Part shown: piece by piece, positions 28,173-38,328 of the stretch | Numbering within the stretch: position 1 is the stretch's first letter | How the letters are laid out: each line of letters opens with the position of its first letter | Assembly: GCF_006438845.1 (NCBI RefSeq) | Contig: NZ_RCZJ01000001.1 | Location: 806,001-870,000, forward strand | DNA: 64,000 nt | Direction of reading: 5' to 3' | Source of the DNA: Variovorax ginsengisoli | Lineage (GTDB): Bacteria; Pseudomonadota; Gammaproteobacteria; Burkholderiales; Burkholderiaceae_C | Notes under the pieces: model-generated | What the model was told of the DNA's origin: nothing | Database searches by the model: none | Seen by the model: the letters and a program-made list of their open reading frames with translations, nothing else | Position numbers and translations under genes: made by a program

Positions 28173-30536
28173 TCAGCGCGCTCGCCGCTTGCCGAATGCC
28201 GCCGAGAGCAGCAAGGCCAACAGCGCACCCGGCGCGACCACGCGGCCGATGGCCGAGAGCGCCGGGATGTCGGAGATCGCGATCAGCCCGAACGAGACCA
28301 CCGTCGTGAGGTTGGCGAGCATCAGGGACGCCAGCGTGTCCTCGTCGGCACGCCCGGTTTCCTGCAGCTGGTCGAAGAAGAGCGCGTAATTGGAGCCGAC
28401 CGCCACGATCAGCAGCAGCCCCACCAGGTGCAAGATGCCCAGCGGCACCTGCAGCGCCGCCATGCCGCCCAGCGTCAGCACCACGGCCAGCAGCAGCGGC
28501 TGGCAGACGGCGACCAACCGGCGCAGCGAGCGCAGGTAGAGGCCCAGAAGCACCACCACGGCCAACGCGCCTAGCATCACCTGGACAAAAGCTTCATGCA
28601 GATAGCGGTCGTACAGGCTGCCGAGTTCGGCACCGATGTCGACCACCTGCACTTCCGGCAGTGGTGCCAGCGCCGTCACGAGCTTCGCTTTCTCGAAGCG
28701 ATCGGTCGTGTGCAGCGCGATCAGCGACGACCACCCGCCGCCCGGTCGCTCGAACATCAACGCACGCACCACGGGCGCCATCGGGCCTTTGGCGAGTTCT
28801 TCTCGCGTGATGGGTGCCAGGCTGCGTGCCGCCTCGACCGAGGCCACGAAGGGCTCGAGCCGATCGGGCGCCAGCGGCATGCCTTCGGTTGCCTGGGCCA
28901 CGCGTGTGCGCAGGGTGGCGGCATCGGGAAGGCTGCCGATGCGCGCCTGCTGCGCCGCGACGCTCGGCAGCATGCGGGTGACGGTTTCGTAGCCGCTCAG
29001 CTGCCCCTCACCGACCAGCGCGTCGAGCCGCTGGCCAGCGGCCTCGGTGATGCGCAGTGTCGCCTGCTCGTCGGCCGCCTGGATGACCACCAGCGTGCCG
29101 CCGTCGCTGGCGCCGATGTCTTCGCGCAGCGAGGCGTCGAGTTCTTGAGAAGCCTTCGAGATCGGGCTCATCGAGGAGAGGCTGGCGCGCCACAAGGTCC
29201 CGCCCTGCCATGCCATCAGGGCGACGGCCCCCACGGCGAGCACCAGGAAGCCGATGCGAAAACGCGGCATCGCCTCGACGATGCCGCTCGCCGCGCGGGC
29301 CATGTGCCGGCGCATGCCCATCCCGGTGGCGCCGTCCGGCGCCAGCATCGGCAGGCCGTGGCGCGTGACCAATGCCGCGGCCACCAGCCCGGCGATCGAG
29401 AACACGCCCAGTTGCGCCAGGCCAGGGAAGCCCGAGAACAGCAGCGCCGCGAAACCGCACACCGAGGTCAGCAAGCCCAGCCGCACCGTGGGCCAGTTGA
29501 GGTCGCGCCAGCGCTGCCAGCCGGTGCCACGCACGGCCGCGCCTCGCGCCTGGATGAGGTAATAGATGGCGTAGTCGACGGTCTCGCCGATCAGCGTGCT
29601 GCCGAAGCCCATGGTGAGACCGTGCACCGACCCGAAGACCAGCGCCACCGCGGCCGTGCCGGCCACGACGCCGGTCAGCACCGGCAGCACCGCGATGACC
29701 AGCGCCTTGGGCGATGCGAAGGCGGCCAGCAGCAGGCAGCCCATCACGATGGCGCCGACGATGGCAAGGTGGATCGCCTCGCCCTTGATCTTGTCCCGGC
29801 TCTGCACCGAAAACACCGGCGCGCCACTCAGTTGCAGCTTCGGCGCGTCGGCCCCCATGCCCTGCGTCGCCTTCGCGTACTCGGTTTCGATGCGGGCGAT
29901 GCCGATCGCCTGGGCATCGATGTCGCTGCCCGAGGCCTTGGTGGTCGCCAGCAACATCGCACGCGGCGCGGTGCGCGAGACCCAGACGCCCTCCTCCGTG
30001 CGCGGTGAGGTCGCGGGGATCAGGCCTTCGGCGATGCGCTGCGTCTCGCCGGTCGGGTCGCGCTCGAACAGCGGCCGCACCAGGTTGCCCGCCGGCGTGC
30101 CGAGCATCGACATCGTGTCGGTCAGCGCATCGCGCAGGCCGTCGACGCTGAAGCGCTCGGGCGTCACGTCGGGCGACAGCTGGTAGCGCCGATCGAAGAC
30201 GAAGGTACCGGCCTCCTGCCACTCGCTGTGGTCGCCGTTCTGCACCTGTTCGTAAAGGCCGCTGGCGCGCATGCCCTTGCCGAGCGCGCGCGACACTTCA
30301 GCGCGCTGCAGGGCGTCCTTGCCGCCCTCCAGGCCCACCATCAGCGTGCGAGAAGCGACGCCGCTCTGCAGCTGCTCGATGAGCACGCGCTGGCGTGCGT
30401 CCGGGCTGGCCGGCAGGAAAGCCGACAGGTCGGCGCTGAATTGCGTACGCGAAATGACGGCGACGCCGGCCAGCACCGCGGCCAACCAGAGCAGCAGGAC
30501 CCACGTGCGCCGGGTGCGACTCGGGCCCGCGCTCAT
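28173..30536 (-). CDS. MMPL/RND-type exporter of the pigment cluster
   Basis: Inner-membrane exporter of 787 residues with the MMPL two-fold layout: one N-terminal helix, a periplasmic domain (about 35-255), a helix bundle near 260-430, a second periplasmic domain, and a final bundle from about 640. Such exporters (XanF-like in xanthomonadin clusters) are thought to move the lipid-linked polyene out of the inner membrane. The ATG at 30536 overlaps the LolA-like stop by 4 nt. Longer upstream frames lie inside that gene. Confidence 0.9.
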   Translation of the reverse strand: MSAGPSRTRRTWVLLLWLAAVLAGVAVISRTQFSADLSAFLPASPDARQRVLIEQLQSGVASRTLMVGLEGGKDALQRAEVSRALGKGMRASGLYEQVQNGDHSEWQEAGTFVFDRRYQLSPDVTPERFSVDGLRDALTDTMSMLGTPAGNLVRPLFERDPTGETQRIAEGLIPATSPRTEEGVWVSRTAPRAMLLATTKASGSDIDAQAIGIARIETEYAKATQGMGADAPKLQLSGAPVFSVQSRDKIKGEAIHLAIVGAIVMGCLLLAAFASPKALVIAVLPVLTGVVAGTAAVALVFGSVHGLTMGFGSTLIGETVDYAIYYLIQARGAAVRGTGWQRWRDLNWPTVRLGLLTSVCGFAALLFSGFPGLAQLGVFSIAGLVAAALVTRHGLPMLAPDGATGMGMRRHMARAASGIVEAMPRFRIGFLVLAVGAVALMAWQGGTLWRASLSSMSPISKASQELDASLREDIGASDGGTLVVIQAADEQATLRITEAAGQRLDALVGEGQLSGYETVTRMLPSVAAQQARIGSLPDAATLRTRVAQATEGMPLAPDRLEPFVASVEAARSLAPITREELAKGPMAPVVRALMFERPGGGWSSLIALHTTDRFEKAKLVTALAPLPEVQVVDIGAELGSLYDRYLHEAFVQVMLGALAVVVLLGLYLRSLRRLVAVCQPLLLAVVLTLGGMAALQVPLGILHLVGLLLIVAVGSNYALFFDQLQETGRADEDTLASLMLANLTTVVSFGLIAISDIPALSAIGRVVAPGALLALLLSAAFGKRRAR

Positions 30537-31129
30537 CGCTTGGGAACGATGGTCATGACCGACCGGTCGCCGCCGCGGAATTCCATCTCGACGCCCAGCA
30601 CCTCGCCGGCCTTGCCGCTCAGGCGCAACACCGCGATCTGAGACGAAAGGCGTGAGTCGACGGGCGCCAGGTCGAGTGTCCAGGCGTCGGCACCGCCGCT
30701 GACGGTGCTCTTGAAATAGCGCTCGAGCACCTGCGAGTTGCCTGCCAACGTGGCGCGCATCGCTTCGACCAGCCCCTGCAGTTCGGGCACGCTGTCGAGC
30801 GTCATGCTGCGCGTGCGGCCGCTGCGCGACAACACCAGGTTGTTGCCGTCGACCGCCATGGTCTCGGGGCGCGGCGTGAGCGTGCGGCGCACCAGCTGGT
30901 CGGGCGCGGTGAAGCTCAGCGTGCCGCTGGCGGCCAGCGGACCGTCGAACCCGCGCACATAGCGTTGCTCGGTGAAGGTGGCTTCGCCCTGCTTCTGCTT
31001 GGCGAGCAAGCCCATCAGTTCGCCCAAGTCGAAGGCCCAGGCCGGCGCCGCAGCGCACAGCAGGCTCACCAGCATCCAGCGGGCGCGGCGCAGGCCGCCG
31101 TCAGTGAACGTCTTCAAGCCAGAAATCAT
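30533..31129 (-). CDS. LolA-like outer membrane carrier protein (pigment cluster)
   Basis: Periplasmic LolA-fold protein of 198 residues. Signal sequence: basic RRARW segment, then hydrophobic MLVSLLCAAAPAWA, cleaved before FDLGELM. The rest has the LolA pattern, including FTEQRYVRGFDGPLAASGTL and a SGxxLRLS-like end. It probably ferries the lipid pigment across the periplasm after MMPL export. The ATG at 31129 overlaps the acyltransferase by 29 nt; an ATG at 31075 would still keep a short signal peptide. Confidence 0.85.
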   Translation of the reverse strand: MISGLKTFTDGGLRRARWMLVSLLCAAAPAWAFDLGELMGLLAKQKQGEATFTEQRYVRGFDGPLAASGTLSFTAPDQLVRRTLTPRPETMAVDGNNLVLSRSGRTRSMTLDSVPELQGLVEAMRATLAGNSQVLERYFKSTVSGGADAWTLDLAPVDSRLSSQIAVLRLSGKAGEVLGVEMEFRGGDRSVMTIVPKR

Positions 31130-32087
31130 GGAAGTTGAACCAGTTGTAGGGGTGCTCTCGGCACAGTGCCTCGAGGCGCAGAACATAGGCTTGGACAGCG
31201 GCATGGATGCGGCGTTCCCGCTCAGCGGGATCGGCCACGCGTTCGCTGAAATCGGCGAGCGGCTCGAAGCGGACATCGTAGCGGGCGCCGCCCACATAGA
31301 TGCCGGCCATGAAGAACACCTTGCGCCGCAGCATCGCCGCCAGACGGAAGGGGCCGTCGTTGAAGGTGGCTGGCTGGCCGAGAAACGGCAGCACCACGCT
31401 GGCGCTGCGCTGCGCCGCCTCTTCGCTGCCGGGCAATGTGCGGTCGGCCAGCATGCCGCCCAAGCCACCGGTGTCGAGCCAGTCGCGCAGTTCGAGCATC
31501 GCGTGCGGACGGCCCAGAGCGATGATGTGCGGCCGCAGTTCGGGCAGGCTGATCGCCTCGAGGATGGCCGAGATGCGCTGCGCGTTGTCGGTGAACATCA
31601 GCATCGCAAGGCGCAACGCCGCCTGGTCCGGGCTGTGCTGGCGGCAGGCACCCATCGCCTCGAAGCTGCCGACGTGCGCTCCGAGCAGGAAGGCACCGCG
31701 GCCGCTGAAGGCCTCGGCCTCGACCGGCGCCTGCCCGCTCACCTGCACGTCGAACAGGTCCATGCGGCCGCGCAGGAAATAGACGCGGTCCAGCACCGTG
31801 GAAGCGAAAGTGTGGAGCAGCCGATAGCCGTCGGCCCAACCGGCGCGCGGGCCAATGGCCCGCAGCAGGTAGCGCTTGATGTGGCGCCGCGGCGTGGGGT
31901 CGAACAGCAGGAAGTACAGACAGATCGGCGGCAGCACCAGCCGCGCGATCGGGCGACCACATTTCAGCGCGATCCAGCAAATGACGCGCAGCGCGACCAT
32001 GTTGCTCCGCTCGGGGCGGGTGGCCCAGCCTCCGGCCTTGGCCGCGGTCTCGCCCGTCGATGGCACGCTGGTTTCCGGCACGGCCAT
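31101..32087 (-). CDS. LpxL/HtrB-like lipid acyltransferase (pigment cluster)
   Basis: Late-acyltransferase family protein of 328 residues with a membrane-near N-terminus and the HX4E motif in GAHVGSFEAMG (about 137-147). A segment GGMLADRTLPGSEE follows in place of the usual RGP-type motif. LpxL enzymes add acyl chains to lipid A; homologues in aryl-polyene clusters are believed to acylate the pigment's lipid anchor. With the PlsC-like enzyme the cluster thus has two acyltransferases. Start and stop overlap the neighbours. Confidence 0.86.
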   Translation of the reverse strand: MAVPETSVPSTGETAAKAGGWATRPERSNMVALRVICWIALKCGRPIARLVLPPICLYFLLFDPTPRRHIKRYLLRAIGPRAGWADGYRLLHTFASTVLDRVYFLRGRMDLFDVQVSGQAPVEAEAFSGRGAFLLGAHVGSFEAMGACRQHSPDQAALRLAMLMFTDNAQRISAILEAISLPELRPHIIALGRPHAMLELRDWLDTGGLGGMLADRTLPGSEEAAQRSASVVLPFLGQPATFNDGPFRLAAMLRRKVFFMAGIYVGGARYDVRFEPLADFSERVADPAERERRIHAAVQAYVLRLEALCREHPYNWFNFHDFWLEDVH

Positions 32088-33814
32088 CAGGACGCTTCCG
32101 CCGCGGTCCAGCGGCCGCTGGCAGCAAGCGCGTCGCCGCAGCGCACCTCGAACTTCACGCCGCGCGCCGCGCCGGCCTCCGGCAGCAAGGCGATCGAAAG
32201 GGTCGCACCCGGACGCACCGGCGACAGGAACTTGACGGCCGCCAGTGCGGGATGCGGGCCCAGGCGGGCCGCCATCGCGGGCACGCGCTGCATCGCCTCC
32301 ATCACCTCCGAGACCAGCAGCGCGCCGGGCACCAGCGGCTGGCCGGGAAAGTGGCCGGCGAACACCTGGTGGTCAACCGGCACCTCGTGGGTAACGTGCA
32401 CCGGCGTGTCGTCGGCGGCCAGTTGCGACAGCGCGAACTCGCGCAACGCACGCACGGTGAGCTTGCCGGTGCCTTCGCGCGGCAGCGACGCCACGTGCAC
32501 CACGCGACGCGGCACGAACACCGACTCGAGCCGTTCGCGCAGCGCCGCGACGACCTGCGCTGCCGACAACGAGGGCGAGACCACGAACGCCACAGGGCGC
32601 ACCACGCCGTCGCTCACCTCGTCGGGCAGCCAGAACGCGCCGTCCTCGATGCCGGGAATGCTGTTGAGGTGGTAGTTGAGATGGCCGAGCGAACTGCGCT
32701 TGCCGGCCACGTGGATCAGGTCGTTGGCGCGGCCGAACAGTCGGAACCGGCGGTCGTCGAGCAGTTCCAGCACGTCGGCCATCGGCGTGGGCTGGGGAAT
32801 GAAATCGCCGTCGAAGACGAACTGTTCGGCGCCGTCTGCGCCGGCCTGCGCACTCACGCGGATCTGGCCGAAGGTTTCCCAGACTTCGCTCTGCGTGGGC
32901 CGCCGCGTGGCGACCTGTCCTGACTCGGTGCTGCCATAGATTTCAACCAGCACGCCGCCGGTGGCCTGCTCGGCCTGCGCGGCGAGCTGTGGCGACAGCG
33001 GTGCCGTCGCCGAGAGGATCAGGTCGACCGGCGGAATGTCGATGCCCGCCAGCAGCAGCGTCTTCAGATGGAAAGGCGTGGTGACGAGTGCGCGGGGGCG
33101 TGGCACCGCCGCCAGTGCCGCAACGATGTCGGCCGGAAAGAATGGGCGGCCGCTGTCGAAGGCGGCGCCGCCGAGCAGTGCGAGCAGCGCCGAGGATTCG
33201 AGGCCGTAGCTGTGCTGCACCGGGACCGTGGCAACCAGGGTCACCCCGGCCAGCGACGGGCGCTGCAGGAAATCGGCCAGCCGGCCGACGGCGGCCTCCA
33301 CGTCGCCGACCAGCGTGCGCCACTGCTTGGCGTGCGGCTGCGGCGCGCCGGTCGAGCCCGAGGTCAGCAGGCTGACCGCATGCAGGCTGCCATCGATGAC
33401 GGGCACGGCCAGCGGAGCGCGCTCGCCTGCGTCGGTGCCCGCGCGCACCTCGACCAGCACCTTCGGCAGGCCGGGCGTGGGCAGCGTGGGCTCGTCGGTG
33501 ACGGCCTTCAGCGCGCCGTGCAATTCGCTGAGCCGCGCCATGGTTTCAGGCCGGGCGTCCGGCGGCAGCAGGCTGGGCTGGCCGCGCAGCAAGGCGGCGC
33601 CCAGCGCCACGGCGAAGGCATAGCGGTCGTTGCAGAGATTGACCACCGGGCCGTCGCCGGCCGGCATGCGTTCGGCCTGCCGTGCGACATCGGCCAGAAA
33701 GGCATGGCCCGACACCGGCACGCCGGCGCGCCAGGCCAGCGGTGCGTCCAGGTCGCGGGGCGCCAACAGGGGGTGGGCAGAGGAATCGTCGGACATGCGC
33801 GTACCGGGGCTCAT
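32087..33814 (-). CDS. AMP-dependent aryl-acid ligase fused to a hotdog dehydratase
   Basis: Two enzymes in one 575-residue chain. Residues 1-465 are an ANL-type adenylating enzyme: A3 motif TSGSTG at 151-156, A5 YGSTESG at 293-299, A7 FGRANDLIHVAGKR near 360-373, catalytic Lys 451 in EGTGK. Residues about 470-575 are a FabA/FabZ-like hotdog domain with HFPGQPLVPG (His 488). The ligase probably loads hydroxybenzoate on an ACP; the dehydratase matches ApeI-type enzymes, separate in E. coli. The ATG at 33814 overlaps the upstream stop; an ATG at 33796 is possible. Confidence 0.9.
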   Translation of the reverse strand: MSPGTRMSDDSSAHPLLAPRDLDAPLAWRAGVPVSGHAFLADVARQAERMPAGDGPVVNLCNDRYAFAVALGAALLRGQPSLLPPDARPETMARLSELHGALKAVTDEPTLPTPGLPKVLVEVRAGTDAGERAPLAVPVIDGSLHAVSLLTSGSTGAPQPHAKQWRTLVGDVEAAVGRLADFLQRPSLAGVTLVATVPVQHSYGLESSALLALLGGAAFDSGRPFFPADIVAALAAVPRPRALVTTPFHLKTLLLAGIDIPPVDLILSATAPLSPQLAAQAEQATGGVLVEIYGSTESGQVATRRPTQSEVWETFGQIRVSAQAGADGAEQFVFDGDFIPQPTPMADVLELLDDRRFRLFGRANDLIHVAGKRSSLGHLNYHLNSIPGIEDGAFWLPDEVSDGVVRPVAFVVSPSLSAAQVVAALRERLESVFVPRRVVHVASLPREGTGKLTVRALREFALSQLAADDTPVHVTHEVPVDHQVFAGHFPGQPLVPGALLVSEVMEAMQRVPAMAARLGPHPALAAVKFLSPVRPGATLSIALLPEAGAARGVKFEVRCGDALAASGRWTAAEAS

Positions 33815-34473
33815 GGCTGGGAGGGCTTGGCCGTGGGCTCGGAGGCCGAGGCTGCCGTGCTGTGGCCGTAGAAGGCGCGCACCGCATCGATCATGCGGGT
33901 GCGCTCGAATTCAGGGTGCAGGCGGTAGCGCAGCAGATGCTCGCCGACGAACAGCACCACCACCATCACGGGGCTGATCACGTTGGCCAGCAGCGACCAC
34001 ACCGAAAACGGCAACCAGAGATAGACCGGGATCGATATCGCGGCGGTGACCGCGAAGTAAGCGGTCCACACCCACGTGACCTGACGCGTGTACTCGCGCA
34101 TGCCGGGACCCATGACGTGCACGCGTTGCGCGAACTGGCCGATCAGCGAAAGCCGGTCGCCGCGCAGCGTGCCGCCGAACCAGCACCCGAGCACCGCGTT
34201 GATGCCGACGTGCTGAAGCACATAGAGCCGGTTCGGGTCGCCAGCGCCGCCGCGCCACAGCAGCACGAAGACCAACACGCCCGCGACCGTCGCCGCGACG
34301 AGGCCCCAGCCACCGAAGCGGGCGCCGCCCAAGCCCAGTGCCGTCAGCCAGAGGGGACCGAGCAGCACCGCCATGGCCCAGGGCGCATGAGGGTGGAACA
34401 GCATCATCCAGTGCGAGAGTCCCGCGTAAGCCGCTCCTGCCAACAGCAGAAGCGCCAGGCGCCATTTCGACAC
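33811..34473 (-). CDS. COG4648-type membrane protein (pigment cluster)
   Basis: Integral membrane protein of 220 residues with about five to six hydrophobic segments, ending in a polar tail. It resembles the COG4648 group, which is found almost only in aryl-polyene-type clusters and has no proven function. The start is a GTG at 34473 without a strong ribosome site. The stop overlaps the ligase start (ATGA). A role in anchoring or channelling the polyene machinery at the membrane is only an inference. Confidence 0.8.
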   Translation of the reverse strand: MSKWRLALLLLAGAAYAGLSHWMMLFHPHAPWAMAVLLGPLWLTALGLGGARFGGWGLVAATVAGVLVFVLLWRGGAGDPNRLYVLQHVGINAVLGCWFGGTLRGDRLSLIGQFAQRVHVMGPGMREYTRQVTWVWTAYFAVTAAISIPVYLWLPFSVWSLLANVISPVMVVVLFVGEHLLRYRLHPEFERTRMIDAVRAFYGHSTAASASEPTAKPSQP

Positions 34474-34545
34474 CGCTTCAGCCCCGCGCCGGTGCGCGGC
34501 CCGCGAGGGACCGGCCGCCGATCTGCACGCGGCCCGGCGCGTTCA

Positions 34546-34857
34546 TCAATCGACGGTCTTGTTCTGTGCCACGTGCGTGGCGAGCGTGCGCAGCGAAGTG
34601 AAGATCTGCTGGTTGCGCTCGTCGTCGGAGCGCAGCTGGAAGCCGTAGCGGCGCGAGACTTCGAGTGCCACTTCCAGGATGTCGATCGAGTCGAGGCCCA
34701 GGCCTTCGCCGTACAGCGGCGCATTCGGCTCCACATCGGCGGGCGCGACCTCCAGATTCAGCGACTCGACCAGCAGCGTGGCCAGCTCGAGCTCGAGCGG
34801 CGTCTGTTCGGAAGCGGCGCCATCGGCGGTAACGGGGGAAATGGGGGTCGATGACAC
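34546..34857 (-). CDS. Acyl carrier protein 2 (head of minus-strand pigment operon)
   Basis: Carrier protein of 103 residues: about 20 polar N-terminal residues, then an ACP fold with the phosphopantetheine site GLGLDSIDILEV (Ser 57). The start is a GTG at 34857, selected because AGGAG lies five bases before it; no ATG fits. It differs clearly from ACP 1 around the serine (DSID versus DSLA), as do the paired carriers of aryl-polyene clusters. It is the first gene of the ten-gene minus-strand operon. Confidence 0.92.
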   Translation of the reverse strand: MSSTPISPVTADGAASEQTPLELELATLLVESLNLEVAPADVEPNAPLYGEGLGLDSIDILEVALEVSRRYGFQLRSDDERNQQIFTSLRTLATHVAQNKTVD

Positions 34858-34903
34858 AGAGACTCCTGGAACTATTTCACGGAACAAACGTTGAAGGCCG
34901 CGA

Positions 34904-34909
34904 ATTATA
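34904..34909 (-). promoter_or_regulatory. Candidate -10 element for the pigment operon
   Basis: On the minus strand this is a perfect TATAAT, about 45 bases before the GTG of ACP 2, within a short divergent gap shared with the HerA-like gene. The -35 region is weak (GCAGTC at 17 bp spacing), so an activator may be needed. This is a motif reading only. Confidence 0.45.
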
Positions 34910-34957
34910 GGAGCGCGCCTTGGATAGACTGCCCGTTTCGACCCGACCGGAGCCCCC

Positions 34958-36478
34958 ATGGCCGACCCCCTTCTCATCGCCCGACACGACGGCATCGAAT
35001 GCTTTCTGCTGCCGGCCCTGACCAACCGCCATGGTCTGATCACGGGTGCCACCGGCACCGGCAAGACGGTCACGCTGCAGACACTGGCCGAGCAGCTGTC
35101 GGGCATTGGCGTGCCGGTGTTCATGGCCGACGTGAAGGGCGACCTCACCGGCATCAGCCAGGCCGGCCACATCGGCGAGAAGCTGGCCGCCACGTTGAAG
35201 GAACGTGGCATCGAGCCGCCCCCGCCCCTCTCCTGCCCGGTGACGCTGTGGGACGTGTTCGGTGAACAGGGCCACCCGGTGCGCGCCACCATCTCCGACA
35301 TGGGCCCGCTGCTGCTCGGCCGCATGCTCGACCTGAACGAGACGCAGGCCGGCGTGCTGAACCTGGTCTTCAAGGTGGCCGACGACAACGGCCTGCTGCT
35401 GCTCGACCTGAAGGACCTGCGCGCGATGCTGCAGCACGTCGGCGAGAACGCGAGCCAGTTCACCACCGAGTACGGCAACATCAGCGCGGCCAGCGTGGGA
35501 GCGATCCAGCGCGGGCTGCTGCAGATCGAGAGCCAGGGCGGCGACAAGTTCTTCGGCGAGCCGATGCTCAACATCCAGGACTTCATGCAGACGGTCGGCG
35601 GCAAGGGGGTGATCAACATCCTCACCGCGGACAAGCTCATGAACTCGCCGCGGCTGTATGCGACCTTCCTGCTGTGGATGCTGTCGGAACTGTTCGAGCA
35701 GTTGCCCGAGATCGGCGACCCGGAGCAGCCCAAGCTGGTGTTCTTCTTCGACGAGGCCCACCTGTTGTTCAAGGATGCGCCCAAGGCGCTGGTCGAGCGC
35801 ATCGAGCTCGTGGTGCGGCTGGTGCGTTCCAAAGGGGTCGGCGTGTTCTTCGTCACGCAGAACCCGCTGGACATTCCGGACACCGTGCTGGCGCAGCTCG
35901 GCAATCGCGTGCAGCACGCCTTGCGCGCCTTCACGCCGCGCGACCAGAAGGCGGTGAAGGCGACTGCCACCACGATGCGGCCGAAGCCCGGCCTGGACAT
36001 CGAGGCCGCGATCACCGAACTGGCCGTAGGCGAAGCGCTGGTGAGCCTGCTCGACGCCAAGGGCCGCCCCAGCGTGACCGAGCGCGTGTTCGTGCTGCCG
36101 CCCGGCAGCCAGCTGGGCCCGATCACGCCCGCGCAACGCCAGCAGCTGGTCGCCAATTCGCTGGTGGCGGGCGTGTACGAGAAGACGGTCGACCGCGAAT
36201 CGGCGTACGAGAAGCTCAAAGGCCGCGCCGAAACCGCGCCGGCAGCACCCGTTGCGACCGGCAAGGCGGGCGCACCGGCATCGGACGATTCGGGGGGCGG
36301 CCTCATGGGCAACCTCAACGAGATGCTGTTCGGCTCGACCGGCCCGCGCGGCGGCAAGCGCGACGGCCTGGCGCAGACGATGGCCAAGTCGGCGGTGCGC
36401 ACCATCGGCACCAACGTCGGCAAGGAAATCCTGCGCGGCGTGCTGGGCGGCATCTTCGGCGCGAAGAAGCGCCGCTGA
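34958..36478 (+). CDS. HerA-like/YjgR (DUF853) P-loop ATPase
   Basis: Predicted FtsK/HerA-superfamily ATPase, 506 residues, of the YjgR (DUF853) group, whose biological role is unknown. Walker A GATGTGKT near 28-35, Walker [13 protein letters not shown] near 263-274, and sensor-like [11 protein letters not shown]. The last 90 residues are low-complexity and Gly/Ala-rich, ending [10 protein letters not shown]. It is divergent from the pigment operon and followed 53 bp later by an ABC exporter on the same strand. No link to the pigment genes is evident. Confidence 0.9.
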   Translation: MADPLLIARHDGIECFLLPALTNRHGLITGATGTGKTVTLQTLAEQLSGIGVPVFMADVKGDLTGISQAGHIGEKLAATLKERGIEPPPPLSCPVTLWDVFGEQGHPVRATISDMGPLLLGRMLDLNETQAGVLNLVFKVADDNGLLLLDLKDLRAMLQHVGENASQFTTEYGNISAASVGAIQRGLLQIESQGGDKFFGEPMLNIQDFMQTVGGKGVINILTADKLMNSPRLYATFLLWMLSELFEQLPEIGDPEQPKLVFFFDEAHLLFKDAPKALVERIELVVRLVRSKGVGVFFVTQNPLDIPDTVLAQLGNRVQHALRAFTPRDQKAVKATATTMRPKPGLDIEAAITELAVGEALVSLLDAKGRPSVTERVFVLPPGSQLGPITPAQRQQLVANSLVAGVYEKTVDRESAYEKLKGRAETAPAAPVATGKAGAPASDDSGGGLMGNLNEMLFGSTGPRGGKRDGLAQTMAKSAVRTIGTNVGKEILRGVLGGIFGAKKRR

Positions 36479-36531
36479 AGCCGGCCTGGGCCGACAGCCC
36501 GCGCCGCGTTCCTGCAACGTAATCAGGCGCA

Positions 36532-38328
36532 ATGCACATCCTCTGGACCTACCTGCGACCGCACCACCGGCTGGTGCTGCTCGCCCTGCTGCTGGCGGCC
36601 ACGAGCCAGATCCTTGCCTTGATCGACCCGATCATCTTCGGCCGCATCATCGACGGCTATGCCATCCACCGGGGCGACAAGACCGACGACGAACTGGTGG
36701 TTGGCGTGCTGCGTCTGCTCGGGCTCGCCGTGGTGGTGGCCATCGGCTCGCGGCTGGCCAAGGCGCTGCAGGAATATGTGACGCGACTGGTGGTGCAGAA
36801 GCTGGGCACCCAGATCTTCAACGACGGCCTGCGTCAGGTCATGCGACTGCGCTTCCAGGAGTTCGAAGACCTGCGCAGCGGCGAGGTGCTGTCGCTCTTG
36901 CAGAAGGTGCGCGCGGACAGCGAGCGCTTCATCAACACCTTCATCAACACGGTGTTCGCCGCGCTGGTCGGCATCGGCTTTCTCACCTGGTACGCGGTGG
37001 CGAAGAACTGGATCCTGGTGCCGGTGTTCCTGGTCGGCGTGCTGCTGCTGGGCGGGTTGACCGGCCTGCTCAGCCGCGAGATCAAGACCCAGCAGCGCTC
37101 GATCGTGCGCGAGACCAACCGCAACTCGGGCTTCATCACCGAGTCGCTGCGCAATATCGAACTCATCAAGAGCCTGGGCCTGACGTTCGCAGAAATCCGT
37201 CGGCTGCAGGCACAGACCGCACGCATCTTCGCGCTCGAGATGCAGAAGGTGAAGCGCATCCGGCTGCTGTCATTCCTGCAGGGCACGACCCTGAGCCTGC
37301 TCAAGCTGGCGATCCTGTTCGCGCTGCTGTGGCTGATCTTCCGCAACGTGCTGAGCACCGGCGAACTGATCGCGATGCAGTTCATTTCGGTGGCCATCTT
37401 CGCGCCGCTGCAGGAGCTGGGCAACATCATCCTGGCCTGGCGCGAAGCCGACGCCTCGCTGCAGAACTTCGACGCGCTGATGCGCCGACCGATCGAGCGC
37501 CGGCCCGATTCGCCGGTCGAAACCGGCCCGATCACCGACCTGCGTTTCACCGACGTGGTGTTCCGGCACCGCGGCGCGGTCGAGAACTCGCTCGACGGCG
37601 TTTCCTTCGCGGCCGGCCTGGGCCAGACAGTCGCGTTCGTCGGCCCCTCGGGCTCGGGCAAGTCGACGCTGGTCAAGCTGCTGGTGGGGCTGTACACGCC
37701 GGCCAGCGGCGAGGTCTTCTACAACGACATCTCGACGCGCGACATGCGCTACAACCGCGTGCGCCGACAGATCGGCTTTGTCACGCAGGAAACGCACCTG
37801 TTCGCTGGCAGCATCCGCGAGAACATGCAGTTGGTGAAGCCGGATGTGAGCGACGCGGAGATCCTGGCGGCGATGGCGCAGGCGTCGTGCGCCTACCTCG
37901 CCACCGCGTCGCCCGACGGCCTCGACACGGTGCTCGGCGAAAGCGGCACCAAGCTGTCGGGCGGCGAGCGCCAGCGCTTGTCGATCGCACGGGCGCTGGT
38001 GCGCCAGCCACGGCTACTGATCTTCGACGAAGCGACCTCGGCGCTCGATTCGCTCACCGAAGAGCAGATCACCGACACGGTGCGGCAGATCTCGGCGCGC
38101 GCCACGCAGATCACGATCCTCATCGCGCACCGGCTGTCGACCATCCTGCACGCCGACACCATCTTCGTCTTGGAAAAAGGCCGCGTGACCGAAAGCGGCA
38201 GCCACGCCGCGCTGCTCGAGCGCAAGGGCCTTTACTACGCGATGTGGCGCCAGCAGATCGGCGAGCGGCCGGTGCCGCACCCGGCACCGTCGGCCGAAGA
38301 AGACTTCAGCGTGCTGCCGTCCGAATGA
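36532..38328 (+). CDS. ABC transporter, fused permease and ATPase
   Basis: Half-size type IV ABC exporter, 598 residues. Six transmembrane helices lie within about 1-320. The ATPase domain has Walker A GPSGSGKST (about 369-377), signature LSGGERQR, Walker B LLIFDEATSAL and H-loop AHRLST. Resembles lipid or drug exporters, substrate unknown. It differs from the msbA in the window. Its last 23 bases overlap the convergent alpha/beta hydrolase gene. Confidence 0.9.
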   Translation: MHILWTYLRPHHRLVLLALLLAATSQILALIDPIIFGRIIDGYAIHRGDKTDDELVVGVLRLLGLAVVVAIGSRLAKALQEYVTRLVVQKLGTQIFNDGLRQVMRLRFQEFEDLRSGEVLSLLQKVRADSERFINTFINTVFAALVGIGFLTWYAVAKNWILVPVFLVGVLLLGGLTGLLSREIKTQQRSIVRETNRNSGFITESLRNIELIKSLGLTFAEIRRLQAQTARIFALEMQKVKRIRLLSFLQGTTLSLLKLAILFALLWLIFRNVLSTGELIAMQFISVAIFAPLQELGNIILAWREADASLQNFDALMRRPIERRPDSPVETGPITDLRFTDVVFRHRGAVENSLDGVSFAAGLGQTVAFVGPSGSGKSTLVKLLVGLYTPASGEVFYNDISTRDMRYNRVRRQIGFVTQETHLFAGSIRENMQLVKPDVSDAEILAAMAQASCAYLATASPDGLDTVLGESGTKLSGGERQRLSIARALVRQPRLLIFDEATSALDSLTEEQITDTVRQISARATQITILIAHRLSTILHADTIFVLEKGRVTESGSHAALLERKGLYYAMWRQQIGERPVPHPAPSAEEDFSVLPSE

